From the NCBI GenBank assembly GCA_004000625.1, contig SAUS01000047.1:1-20200 (forward strand): a stretch of DNA of 20,200 nt, in the 5' to 3' direction. The notes under the pieces were generated by a model, which did not search any database, was not told where the DNA came from, and saw nothing but the letters and a program-made list of their open reading frames with translations. Position 1 is the stretch's first letter. The number at the start of each line of letters is the position of its first letter. The position numbers and the translations under genes are program-made. This stretch comes from Candidatus Cibiobacter qucibialis (GTDB lineage Bacteria > Bacillota > Clostridia > Oscillospirales > Ruminococcaceae). Positions 1 through 7,195 of the stretch are shown piece by piece.

Positions 1-55
1 AGCATCTGCCGCACCTCGCTCGCCGTATCGGCACTTAGAATTATGCGGTATTGCC
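1..55. repeat. MITE-like repeat copy 1, right end only (cut by window edge)
   Basis: The last 50 bases before position 56 are identical to the right ends of the copies at 4858-5029 and 17461-17573. The terminal inverted repeat reads AATTATGCGGTATTGCC outward. The following CTAA (56-59) would be the right-hand target duplication if this copy follows the 4-bp pattern seen at the other two. The inner bases (AGCATCTGCC) resemble the short 113-bp copy rather than the long one. The left end lies outside the window. Confidence 0.85.
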
Positions 56-207
56 CTAAAAATTCACCGAAAAATCGGCCCCATGACGAACGCCTCATAA
101 ATGCAAACCGCCGCCCCGCTCATCATTCTAAAATGTCACAATGCTACAAACGATTACGGACGATAAATAACGGCGAACCAACCGTATCCTAACCCAACGG
201 CACTCCT
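56..207. other. Intergenic region downstream of the pseudouridine synthase
   Basis: No gene is visible. A short hairpin CCGA-AAAA-TCGG lies at about 70-81. No convincing rho-independent terminator for the minus-strand gene ending at 208 was found; the only dyad next to it, CCGT...ACGG at about 183-201, is weak and lacks a T tract. Confidence 0.5.
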
Positions 208-1182
208 TTATTCCTGTCCCGGCTTCCTCTCCAACGCATCAAACTGCTTTACAATCTCCGGGTCTGCCAGCTTGATGACCCTGCCGGAAAGATAGTGCAG
301 TGTGTTTTCCTCCGGAATATTGCCAAACGTCAGCCGCTGGGCACACAGTGCCTGCGTCTTAAACTCGGTTTTCTCGTTCATGTTGCGGTTGCCGTACTTG
401 ATGTCGCCCAGCACCGGGTGCCCCAGGTAAGCCAGGTGCGCACGGATCTGGTGCGTGCGGCCGGTAATCAGTCCAATGCGGCAGAGCGCAAACGGCCCAA
501 TGCAGCGGATCACCGTTACATCGGTGATGATTTTTTTGTACCCCTCGCTTTCATGGGCGTGAATGCGCACCTTGTTGCCTTTTTCGCTGTGCTGCAGCCA
601 GGCAACATGCCGCCCGGCCGGCGGGGCACCGATGGTAATGGTCAGGTACTCTTTCTTCATCCAGTCATTGCGGATGATCTCGTTCATATCCCGCAGGGCC
701 GTGTATTTTTTCGCGGCAATCACAAGCCCCTCGGTGCCGCGGTCCAGCCGGTTGCAGATGGCGGGTGCAAAGCGGTTTTCAGTCTTGGGGTCATATTCGC
801 CGCTGGCCTGCAGCTGGGCACAAAAGGCATCCACCAGGTTGGCATCGCCGGTGCGGTCGCTGTGGCACAGCAGGTGGGCGGGCTTGTACAGCACCGCAAT
901 GTTTTCGTCCTGATAGATCACCTTGACCGGCGGCTGGCGGCGCGGCGGCTTTTTGGCCGGGACCACCGGCTTTTCGGGGAAGAACTCATCGTTGATATAC
1001 AGCTCGATCACATCACCGCTGCTCAGCCGGGTGTCCGCTTCACCGCGCTTGCCGTTCACCTTAATGCGCTTGTTGCGGAAACTTTTATACAGCAGGCTGC
1101 GCGGCATGTCCCTGGTCACGCTTTCCACAAAGCGGGAAAGCCGCACGCCGTTTTCGTTTTCGCCTGCGATAAACTTTTTCAT
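208..1182 (-). CDS. RluA-family RNA pseudouridine synthase (RluC/RluD type)
   Basis: A 324-residue protein predicted to isomerise uridine to pseudouridine in rRNA (possibly tRNA). Residues about 10-62 form an S4-like RNA-binding domain. The catalytic domain follows, with the signature NRLDRGTEG at 144-152; Asp147 is the expected catalytic aspartate of the RluA family, whose usual form is HRLDRxTSG. The motif GRTHQIRAHL near 256-265 is also family-typical. The frame stays open for 39 codons upstream, but the ATG at 1182 is preferred because it starts right before the S4 domain and has AGAGGA upstream, though about 11 bases away. The gene is divergent from radC and shares a promoter region with it. 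The rRNA target cannot be read from sequence. Confidence 0.93.
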   Translation of the reverse strand: MKKFIAGENENGVRLSRFVESVTRDMPRSLLYKSFRNKRIKVNGKRGEADTRLSSGDVIELYINDEFFPEKPVVPAKKPPRRQPPVKVIYQDENIAVLYKPAHLLCHSDRTGDANLVDAFCAQLQASGEYDPKTENRFAPAICNRLDRGTEGLVIAAKKYTALRDMNEIIRNDWMKKEYLTITIGAPPAGRHVAWLQHSEKGNKVRIHAHESEGYKKIITDVTVIRCIGPFALCRIGLITGRTHQIRAHLAYLGHPVLGDIKYGNRNMNEKTEFKTQALCAQRLTFGNIPEENTLHYLSGRVIKLADPEIVKQFDALERKPGQE

Positions 1183-1198
1183 GGGGGTCACATCCTCT

Positions 1199-1226
1199 TT
1201 GCAATCTTCAAACAATAGTATATAAT
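1199..1226 (+). promoter_or_regulatory. Predicted sigma-A promoter of radC
   Basis: TTGCAA at 1199-1204 and TATAAT at 1221-1226 are separated by 16 bp. The -10 is perfect and the -35 is weak (4 of 6). An AAAGGA ribosome site at about 1243-1248 precedes the ATG at 1258. Confidence 0.6.
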
Positions 1227-1245
1227 AAGAACAGCCAAAGGTAAA
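1217..1245 (-). promoter_or_regulatory. Predicted promoter of the pseudouridine synthase, overlapping the radC promoter
   Basis: Read on the minus strand, TTTACC (1240-1245) and TATACT (1217-1222) are 17 bp apart. The -10 shares two base pairs with the radC -10 on the other strand, so the two promoters could not be occupied at once. Confidence 0.45.
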
Positions 1246-1257
1246 GGATGTGCGCCC

Positions 1258-2043
1258 ATGCCGGAAAAGAAAACCACCAATACGATCCATGAAGAGCACC
1301 GTGCCCGCATGTAGGAGCGCGTTGCCCGCGATGGCTTAACCAGCCTTGCCGCGCATGAGGTGCTGGAATATCTTTTGTACTTTTCCATTCCGCGCCGGGA
1401 TACCAACCCCTTGGCTCACCGCCTGATCGAGCATTTTGGCGGATTTTGCCAAGTGCTGGATGCCAGCGAGGAAGAATTGATGCAGGTGCAGGGCATTGGC
1501 CCCGCCAGCGCAAGACTGCTGCATTCCTTCCGGGATGTTGCCCGCTTTTACCAGATCCAAAAGCACAAAGAACACCCTGTTCAGCTGCGCAACGCTGAGA
1601 TGTGCTGTGAGTATATCCGCCCGCTGTTCAGCGACCCCAAGCGGGAAGAGTTTTATATGATCGCCATGAATGACGATTATGTCCCGCTCAAAGAAATTTA
1701 CATTGCATCGGGCATTCCCAACCGCGTGCAGTTTGATACCCATAAGCTGTTGCGGGATGCCGTTGCCAGCCAGTGTACCTGTGTTGTGCTGGCGCATAAC
1801 CATCCGTCCGGTTTGGCGGCGGCTTCCAATGCGGATCTGCTTGCCACGCAGGCCATTATTCTGGCATTGGGCCAGGTTGGCATTGATGTGCTGGATCATG
1901 TGATTTTGACGCCTACCGACTGGTTCAGCATGGCAGAGCATGGCCGTGTGCCGCAGTATAACCCCGGTACCGGCCAACTGCTGTTTGCCGCCCGTGCCAC
2001 CTGGCCGATGGAACCGGAGAAGCCCAAACAAATCAAGCGCTGA
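1258..2043 (+). pseudogene. radC: RadC-family JAB/MPN protein, interrupted by an in-frame TAG at codon 19
   Basis: The frame from ATG 1258 to TGA 2043 has 261 codons and matches RadC along its length except for TAG at 1312-1314. RadC proteins usually read ...RERMRERF... there, so TAG probably replaces a sense codon such as CAG. After it come the helix-hairpin-helix-like N-terminal part (IPRRDTNPLAHRL, VQGIGPASAR) and the C-terminal JAB1/MPN metalloprotease-fold domain with HNHPSG (about 1796-1813) plus the downstream Ser and Asp of the JAMM motif. The ATG has a promoter and ribosome site; the next in-frame start, GTG at 1360, has no good ribosome site and would drop 34 codons. The gene may be silent, read through, reinitiated, or the TAG may be a sequencing error. 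RadC's biochemical role is still uncertain; it was historically linked to DNA repair. Confidence 0.8.
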
Positions 2044-2061
2044 ATGCGCCTCAAGCACAAA

Positions 2062-2104
2062 GCAAACCCGGCATGTCCCGCGGGCGCAAGGCAGCAGGGT
2101 TTGC
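2062..2104. other. Imperfect long-loop hairpin after radC
   Basis: GCAAACCC at 2062-2069 pairs with GGGTTTGC at 2097-2104, with a 27-base loop containing CCCGCGGG. There is no T tract on the plus side, so it is at best a weak terminator for radC. Confidence 0.3.
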
Positions 2105-2122
2105 CTTGAACCATACAAAACA

Positions 2123-2153
2123 AATAAAAAATGCCGCCCCGTAAAGGGGCGGC
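2123..2153 (-). terminator. Rho-independent terminator of hpf
   Basis: GCCGCCCC and GGGGCGGC (2133-2153) form a perfect 8-bp stem around a 5-base loop. On the minus strand it is followed by ATTTTTTATTTG. It sits about 47 bases past the hpf stop codon. Confidence 0.88.
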
Positions 2154-2200
2154 AAAGTTGTGCCGTTTGTGCGGCGCTATGTTAAGTTTAAGCTGCCAGC

Positions 2201-2713
2201 TTATGCTTCCGGGATCAGCACGCCGTACCCGCCATCAGCGCGGCGGTAAACGACCTGGATCTTGTCGTTCTCGGTGCTGTGATACAGGAAGAAGCTGTGC
2301 CCCAGCAGGTCCATCTGCAAAATGGCTTCCTCAGTGCTGCAGGGCTTCAGGGCAAAGTGCTTTTCGCGCACAATATCCATGCTTTCTTCCGGCTCGGTAG
2401 CGGGTATTTCCGCTGCTGCGGCGGTCAGCTTGGTGCCAAGGCGCTTGCGGTACTTTACCACACGGCGGGTCAGCAGATCGACGGCGTCGGCTAGGGCATC
2501 TTCCATGCGCTCATCCGTTTTTTCGGCGCGCATGGCCAGATCCTTGCTGCGCAGCATGATCTCAACGGTCTGCCCGCTTTTTTCTACCGTGACGGTAACC
2601 TGTGCCTGTGCTTCGTCAGGGAAAAACTTGTCCAGCTTCGCAAGCCTCTTTTCCGCATTTTCGATAAAGCTCGGTTTGAGCGTAACGCGACGGCCGGTAC
2701 ATGTAACTTTCAT
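2201..2713 (-). CDS. hpf: Long-form ribosome hibernation promoting factor (HPF/RaiA)
   Basis: A 170-residue protein of the long HPF type, which binds the 30S decoding region and dimerises idle 70S ribosomes into 100S particles. Residues about 1-100 are the ribosome-binding domain (MKVTCTGRRVTLKPSF at the start, then a charged helix-rich part). A variable Ala/Glu-rich linker leads to the C-terminal dimerisation domain (about 113-170, with FFLYHSTE and VVYRRADGGYGVL). The ATG at 2713 is chosen over an upstream extension because GGGAGG (2721-2726) sits 7 bases before it. It is divergent from recQ, has its own strong promoter and a leader of about 90 bases with a hairpin next to the ribosome site, and ends at a clear terminator. 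Confidence 0.95.
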   Translation of the reverse strand: MKVTCTGRRVTLKPSFIENAEKRLAKLDKFFPDEAQAQVTVTVEKSGQTVEIMLRSKDLAMRAEKTDERMEDALADAVDLLTRRVVKYRKRLGTKLTAAAAEIPATEPEESMDIVREKHFALKPCSTEEAILQMDLLGHSFFLYHSTENDKIQVVYRRADGGYGVLIPEA

Positions 2714-2734
2714 AGGACAACCTCCCTTTGTTTT

Positions 2735-2749
2735 GGGTGCCCAGCACCC
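2735..2749 (-). other. Hairpin in the hpf leader just upstream of the ribosome binding site
   Basis: GGGTGC and GCACCC form a perfect 6-bp stem with a 3-base loop, 8 bases upstream of the GGGAGG site. It could affect translation initiation or mRNA stability; no T tract follows, so it is not a terminator. Confidence 0.45.
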
Positions 2750-2808
2750 TTGCCAGAAAGCCCGCTGCCAACTTGGCTTCATTTTCGACAGCTGCTTCCT
2801 GTACCTCT

Positions 2809-2836
2809 ATTATAGCAAATCTATACAAAAAGTCAA
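2809..2836 (-). promoter_or_regulatory. Predicted sigma-A promoter of hpf
   Basis: On the minus strand TTGACT (2831-2836) and a perfect TATAAT (2809-2814) are 16 bp apart. The inferred transcript starts near 2802, giving a leader of about 90 bases. Confidence 0.75.
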
Positions 2837-2843
2837 AATGTTT

Positions 2844-2872
2844 TTGCGGACGAATTGAAAATTTTGTAAAAT
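2844..2872 (+). promoter_or_regulatory. Predicted promoter of recQ
   Basis: TTGCGG (2844-2849) and TAAAAT (2867-2872) with a 17-bp spacer. The -35 matches poorly. Its -35 is 7 bp from the hpf -35, in back-to-back orientation. Confidence 0.45.
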
Positions 2873-2912
2873 GTTCACAACTTGCCGCACTCATCCAGAA
2901 AAGGACGAATTC

Positions 2913-4784
2913 ATGGATAAATTTTCCGTTTTGCAGCAATACTTCGGCCACAGCAGCTTCCGCCCCGGTCAGGAACAGGTGGTGGATGCCATCGTTTCCG
3001 GCCAGGATGTCCTCGGCGTTATGCCCACCGGCGCAGGCAAATCTGTTTGTTACCAGGTTCCGGCCATGCTGATGCCGGGGCTTACGCTGGTCATTTCACC
3101 GCTGATTTCCCTGATGCAGGACCAGGTTGCCGCCCTGGAAGAGGAGGGCGTGCATGCTGCCTGCCTGAACTCCGCCCTGCCGGAAGGGCTTTACAGCACC
3201 ATTCTGCGTGCCGCGCTGGAGGGGGACTATAAAATTCTATACGTTGCCCCGGAACGCCTGCTGACGGACAGTTTCTTATACCTTGCCATGCACGCCCGCA
3301 TCGCTTTTGTGGCTGTGGACGAAGCCCACTGCGTGTCCCAATGGGGTCAGGATTTCCGCCCCAGCTACCTGAAAATTGCCGAATTCATCTCCCGTCTGCC
3401 GTACCGCCCGGTCATTGGTGCGTTCACGGCAACGGCAACGGAACAGGTCAAGCAGGATATCATTGCCCTGCTGCAGCTCAACCAGCCTTTTACGCTGACC
3501 ACCGGCTTTGATCGCCCCAACCTCTATTTTGGTGTGGCCCGCCCGCGGGATAAAGAACGTTATATTGAAGAATATATCCTCAACCACCGGGATCGCAGCG
3601 GCATTGTCTATTGCGCTACCCGCAAATCGGTAGAGTCCGTCTGTAAGGAGCTGCGATCCGTTGGCATTTCCGCCACCCGTTATCATGCGGGCCTTACCCC
3701 GGAGGAGCGCAGCAAAAATCAGGAAGATTTTGTCTATGACCGCAAGCGGGTCATGGTTGCAACAAACGCCTTCGGCATGGGCATAGATAAATCCAATGTC
3801 AGCTTTGTGCTGCATTATAATATGCCAAAAAATCTGGAAAACTACTATCAGGAAGCGGGCCGCGCCGGGCGCGATGGCGAGCGCGCCGAGTGCATCCTGC
3901 TGTTCTCCCTGGGGGATGTGCAGACGGCAAAGTATTTTATCCAGAACTCCCACGATAACGATGAGCTAACCCCTGAACAGGCCGAAGCCGCCGCCAGGCG
4001 GGACCGCGAGCGGCTGGACGTGATGGTGGGGTACTGCAAAACCACCCGCTGCCTGCGCAGCTATCTGCTGGATTATTTCGGCGAGCACCACACCGGCGGC
4101 TGCGGCAACTGTTCCAACTGCACCGGCGAGTTTGTGCAGACCGACATCACCACCGAAGCACAGAAGATCCTTTCCGGCGTGGCGCGCATCCAAAAGCGTT
4201 GGCCCGGCGGGCTGGGGGTTGTGGCGCTGGTGCAGATGCTGCGCGGTGCCAAGGATCAGAAAACCCTGGAGCGCGGGCTGGACCAGTTCCCGACCTATGG
4301 CATCATGCGAGATGTGCCGCCCCAGCGCATGCGCCTTTACCTGGATGCATTGCAGGAGCAGGGCTACCTGGCCGAAACCGGCGATGAGTTCCCGGTCATC
4401 ACCCTGACAGCCAAGGTTCCGGCGGTGCTTTTCCACGGTGAGCAGGTTACCATGCAGGAGCGCGCCGCCACCGCGCAGGAAACCCAGGCCAAGCGCCGTG
4501 CTTCCCGCAAAAAGACGGCTGCCCGCACCGCACTTTCGGAAGCGGACGATTCGCTGCTGGCAAGCCTGAAAACCCTGCGCAGCGAACTGGCCCAGAAAAA
4601 CCACGTTCCGGCATATATCGTGTTCAACAATGTCAGCCTGGACGAGATGGCCGAGCTTAAGCCGCGCACCATGGGAGATTTCCGCCGCATTTCCGGCGTC
4701 GGCGATGCAAAAGCTGCCAAATATGGTGAGGCATTCATTAAGCATATTGCCAAATGGGTGCGCGAACACTCGGAGGAAGAATAA
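2913..4784 (+). CDS. recQ: ATP-dependent DNA helicase RecQ
   Basis: A 623-residue 3'-5' DNA helicase acting in recombination and fork repair. In order: the SF2 helicase core with Walker A PTGAGKS at about 38-44 and DEAH at 136-139 in the RecQ-specific stretch VDEAHCVSQWGQDFR; motif VI GRAGRDG; the RQC zinc-binding region with four cysteines (CKTTRC...CGNCSNC, roughly 375-405); a winged-helix part; a Lys/Arg/Ala linker; and a C-terminal HRDC domain (about 548-618). All the expected domains are present and the length is close to that of E. coli RecQ. The ATG at 2913 is chosen over one 14 codons upstream because AAGGA lies 7 bases before it and the family start is close to this point. Confidence 0.96.
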   Translation: MDKFSVLQQYFGHSSFRPGQEQVVDAIVSGQDVLGVMPTGAGKSVCYQVPAMLMPGLTLVISPLISLMQDQVAALEEEGVHAACLNSALPEGLYSTILRAALEGDYKILYVAPERLLTDSFLYLAMHARIAFVAVDEAHCVSQWGQDFRPSYLKIAEFISRLPYRPVIGAFTATATEQVKQDIIALLQLNQPFTLTTGFDRPNLYFGVARPRDKERYIEEYILNHRDRSGIVYCATRKSVESVCKELRSVGISATRYHAGLTPEERSKNQEDFVYDRKRVMVATNAFGMGIDKSNVSFVLHYNMPKNLENYYQEAGRAGRDGERAECILLFSLGDVQTAKYFIQNSHDNDELTPEQAEAAARRDRERLDVMVGYCKTTRCLRSYLLDYFGEHHTGGCGNCSNCTGEFVQTDITTEAQKILSGVARIQKRWPGGLGVVALVQMLRGAKDQKTLERGLDQFPTYGIMRDVPPQRMRLYLDALQEQGYLAETGDEFPVITLTAKVPAVLFHGEQVTMQERAATAQETQAKRRASRKKTAARTALSEADDSLLASLKTLRSELAQKNHVPAYIVFNNVSLDEMAELKPRTMGDFRRISGVGDAKAAKYGEAFIKHIAKWVREHSEEE

Positions 4785-4857
4785 GCCGAAATGCCGCTGC
4801 CGGATGCAGCCCCGGCAGCAGCGCATAAAAGGCATAAAAAGCCGCAAAATGCCTTTA
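4785..4857. other. Intergenic region after recQ with two hairpins
   Basis: GCTGCCGG and CCGGCAGC (4796-4819) form a strong stem 11 bases past the recQ stop, and AAAGGCAT and ATGCCTTT (4828-4856) form a second. Neither has a T tract, so recQ termination is uncertain. The second hairpin is directly followed by the repeat inserted at 4858; without the insertion its right arm would run into TTTACAATTAAAA. Confidence 0.5.
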
Positions 4858-5029
4858 GGCAATACCGCACAATTCCCGCCTGACGGCTTAAGCACCGCTC
4901 CGGCGGCTGCGGCACGGCAACTGCGTTGCCAAAATGCTCGATAATACACAAAGTATTATCTGCGCTTTTGGCTTAGCAGCTGCCGCACCTCGCTCGCCGT
5001 ATCGGCACTTAGAATTATGCGGTATTGCC
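4858..5029. repeat. MITE-like element, complete long copy (172 bp)
   Basis: The ends are inverted repeats, GGCAATACCGCACAATT on the left and the complement of AATTATGCGGTATTGCC on the right (16 of 17 match). TTTA flanks it on both sides (4854-4857 and 5030-5033), consistent with a 4-bp target duplication. The interior is GC-rich and holds an extra hairpin module (about 4929-4972: GCCAAAA...TTTTGGC outer stem, ATAATAC...GTATTAT inner stem) that is missing from the 113-bp copy. No coding capacity is visible, so any transposition would need a transposase in trans. Confidence 0.85.
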
Positions 5030-5058
5030 TTTACAATTAAAAAGATCTATACTATAAT
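5030..5058 (+). promoter_or_regulatory. Predicted sigma-A promoter of uvrBA
   Basis: TTTACA (5030-5035, 5 of 6) and a perfect TATAAT (5053-5058) are 17 bp apart. The first four bases of the -35 are the right-hand target duplication of the repeat that ends at 5029. Confidence 0.8.
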
Positions 5059-5096
5059 AAGACAACAGTAAGTTGTATAAGACGAACTTAAGTTGT
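5057..5096 (+). promoter_or_regulatory. Tandem LexA-like operators in front of uvrB
   Basis: Two 20-bp units lie head to tail (5057-5076 and 5077-5096), 16 of 20 bases identical, each ending in TAAGTTGT. The second contains CGAACTTAAGTTGT (5083-5096), which has the CGAAC-N4-GTT form of the Gram-positive LexA (SOS) box and a perfect inner palindrome AACTTAAGTT. The first is a weaker version. They cover the predicted transcription start, a position suited to repression. LexA control of uvrBA is well established in Bacillus; here it is inferred. Confidence 0.65.
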
Positions 5097-5128
5097 AAAT
5101 AAACGACCAACAGCAGGGGAGGTCCGCT

Positions 5129-7195
5129 ATGCCGGAGCAACAGGAAAATCAAACCGAGGTGTTCCACCTCAAAGCACCGTTCAAACCGACTGGCGACCAG
5201 CCCCAGGCGATTGAAGCGCTGGTGCAGGGCCTGAAAGCAGGGGATAAAGGTCAAACTTTGCTGGGCGTTACCGGCTCCGGCAAAACCTTTACGATGGCCA
5301 ATATCATTGCACAGTGCAACCGCCCCACACTGATTCTGGAACCAAACAAAACCCTGGCCAGTCAGATCTGCACCGAGATGCGCGGATTTTTCCCCGATGA
5401 TGCGGTGGAATATTTTGTGAGCTATTACGACTATTACCAGCCGGAAGCCTACATCCCCTCCACCGATACCTATATTGAAAAAGACAGCGCCATCAATGAT
5501 GAGATCGACCGCCTGCGCCATTCGGCCACGGCGGCACTGTCGGAGCAACGCAATGTTATCATTGTGGCGTCGGTTTCCTGCATTTATTCCTTGGGCGACC
5601 CTATCGATTACCGCAGCATGGTCATCAGCCTGCGCCCCGGTATGCAGATGGAGCGGGACGAGCTCTGCCGCCGCCTGGTCAAGCTGCAATATGAACGCAA
5701 CGATATGAACTTTATCCGCAATAAGTTCCGCGTTCACGGCGATATTGTGGATATCCACCTTGCTTATAATGATGAATACGCCATCCGCGTCGAATTCTTC
5801 GGCGATGAAATCGACCGCATTTCCGAGTTTGATCCCCTGACCGGCGAGCGCAAAAATATTGTGCGCCATGTGGCCATTTTCCCCGCCAGCCACTATATCG
5901 TCGGCCCTGAAAAAATGAAAGAAGGTCTCGCCAAGATCCAGACCGAGATGGAACAGCAGGTGCAGGCCTTTACTGCAGAGGGCAAACTGCTGGAAGCCCA
6001 GCGCATCCAGCAGCGCACCCAGTACGATATGGAGATGCTACAGGAAGTTGGCATGTGCAAGGGCATCGAGAACTACTCTGCCGTGCTGTCCGGCCGTGCC
6101 CCCGGCTCCACCCCCACCACGCTGCTGGACTACTTCCCCAAAGATTTTATCCTGATGGTGGATGAAAGCCATGTGATGCTGCCGCAGGTCCGCGGCATGT
6201 TCGGCGGGGACTACAGCCGCAAAAAAACGCTGGTGGAATATGGCTTCCGCCTGCCCTCGGCGTTTGACAACCGCCCGCTGAAATTTGAGGAATTTGAATC
6301 CAAGGTCGGCCAGACGATCTTTGTCAGCGCTACCCCTGGCCCCTATGAACGGGAACATTCCAGCCGCGTGGCCGAGCAGGTCATCCGCCCCACCGGTCTG
6401 CTGGACCCCGTCATCATGGTGCGCCCAGTGGAAGGCCAGATCGAGAATCTGCTGGGCGAAATTTTGCAGCGCATCGACCGCGGCGAGCGTGCCCTAGTTA
6501 CCACCCTGACTGTCAAAATGGCCGAGGACCTGACCGACTACCTGGAAGAACACGGCGTGCACACCAAGTATATGCACCACGAGGTGGATACCTTTGAGCG
6601 CATGGAGATCATCAAGGACCTGCGCACCGGTGCCATTGATGTGATTGTCGGCATCAACCTTCTGCGCGAGGGCCTGGACCTGCCGGAAGTTTCGCTGATC
6701 GCCATTCTGGATGCCGACAAAGAGGGCTTCCTGCGCAGCGAAACCAGCCTGATTCAGACCATTGGCCGCGCGGCCCGCAACGCAAACGGCGTGGTGCTGA
6801 TGTACGCCGATGAAGTAACCCCCAGCATGGAGCGCGCCATCATGGAAACCGAGCGCCGCCGTGCCATCCAGGATGCCTACAACAAAGAACACGGCATTAC
6901 ACCAAAAACTATCGTGAAAGCCATCGGCGACGGGCTGGAAATCAGCATGAGCGAAGAAAACAAAAAGATGCGCCAGCACCGTATGAGCCGCGCTGAACGC
7001 GAACAGACCATTACCCGCCTGACCCGCGAGATGAAAGAAGCCGCCCGCCTGCTGCAGTTTGAGCACGCCGCATTCCTGCGTGATGAGATTGAAAAGCTGC
7101 AGCGCGGGGAGGACCCTACCGCCGATACCAGCACCCGCCGCGCCGCTGAAAAACAGCGCAAAACGGGCAAGGGGAGAAGGAGCTATAAAAAGTGA
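5129..7195 (+). CDS. uvrB: Excinuclease ABC subunit UvrB
   Basis: A 688-residue damage-verification subunit of nucleotide excision repair that receives DNA from UvrA and recruits UvrC. Walker A GVTGSGKT lies at 46-53. The beta-hairpin region used for strand clamping (YYDYYQPEAYIPSTDTY) begins near residue 96. The DESH helicase motif (VDESHVMLPQVRG) and motif VI (QTIGRAARN) are present, and a UVR domain for UvrC contact lies near 628-660, followed by a basic tail. The length is close to the usual 660-680. The start has GGGGAGG 8 bases upstream. The stop overlaps the uvrA start by 4 bp (GTGA), so the two genes are probably translationally coupled. Confidence 0.98.
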   Translation: MPEQQENQTEVFHLKAPFKPTGDQPQAIEALVQGLKAGDKGQTLLGVTGSGKTFTMANIIAQCNRPTLILEPNKTLASQICTEMRGFFPDDAVEYFVSYYDYYQPEAYIPSTDTYIEKDSAINDEIDRLRHSATAALSEQRNVIIVASVSCIYSLGDPIDYRSMVISLRPGMQMERDELCRRLVKLQYERNDMNFIRNKFRVHGDIVDIHLAYNDEYAIRVEFFGDEIDRISEFDPLTGERKNIVRHVAIFPASHYIVGPEKMKEGLAKIQTEMEQQVQAFTAEGKLLEAQRIQQRTQYDMEMLQEVGMCKGIENYSAVLSGRAPGSTPTTLLDYFPKDFILMVDESHVMLPQVRGMFGGDYSRKKTLVEYGFRLPSAFDNRPLKFEEFESKVGQTIFVSATPGPYEREHSSRVAEQVIRPTGLLDPVIMVRPVEGQIENLLGEILQRIDRGERALVTTLTVKMAEDLTDYLEEHGVHTKYMHHEVDTFERMEIIKDLRTGAIDVIVGINLLREGLDLPEVSLIAILDADKEGFLRSETSLIQTIGRAARNANGVVLMYADEVTPSMERAIMETERRRAIQDAYNKEHGITPKTIVKAIGDGLEISMSEENKKMRQHRMSRAEREQTITRLTREMKEAARLLQFEHAAFLRDEIEKLQRGEDPTADTSTRRAAEKQRKTGKGRRSYKK

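Noticed and set aside
295..1218. Plus-strand open frame opposite the pseudouridine synthase
   Set aside because: Shadow of the minus-strand gene; composition is atypical and there is no ribosome site or family match.
5015..5893. Minus-strand open frame opposite the start of uvrB
   Set aside because: Covers the uvrB promoter and coding region in antisense and shows no domain.
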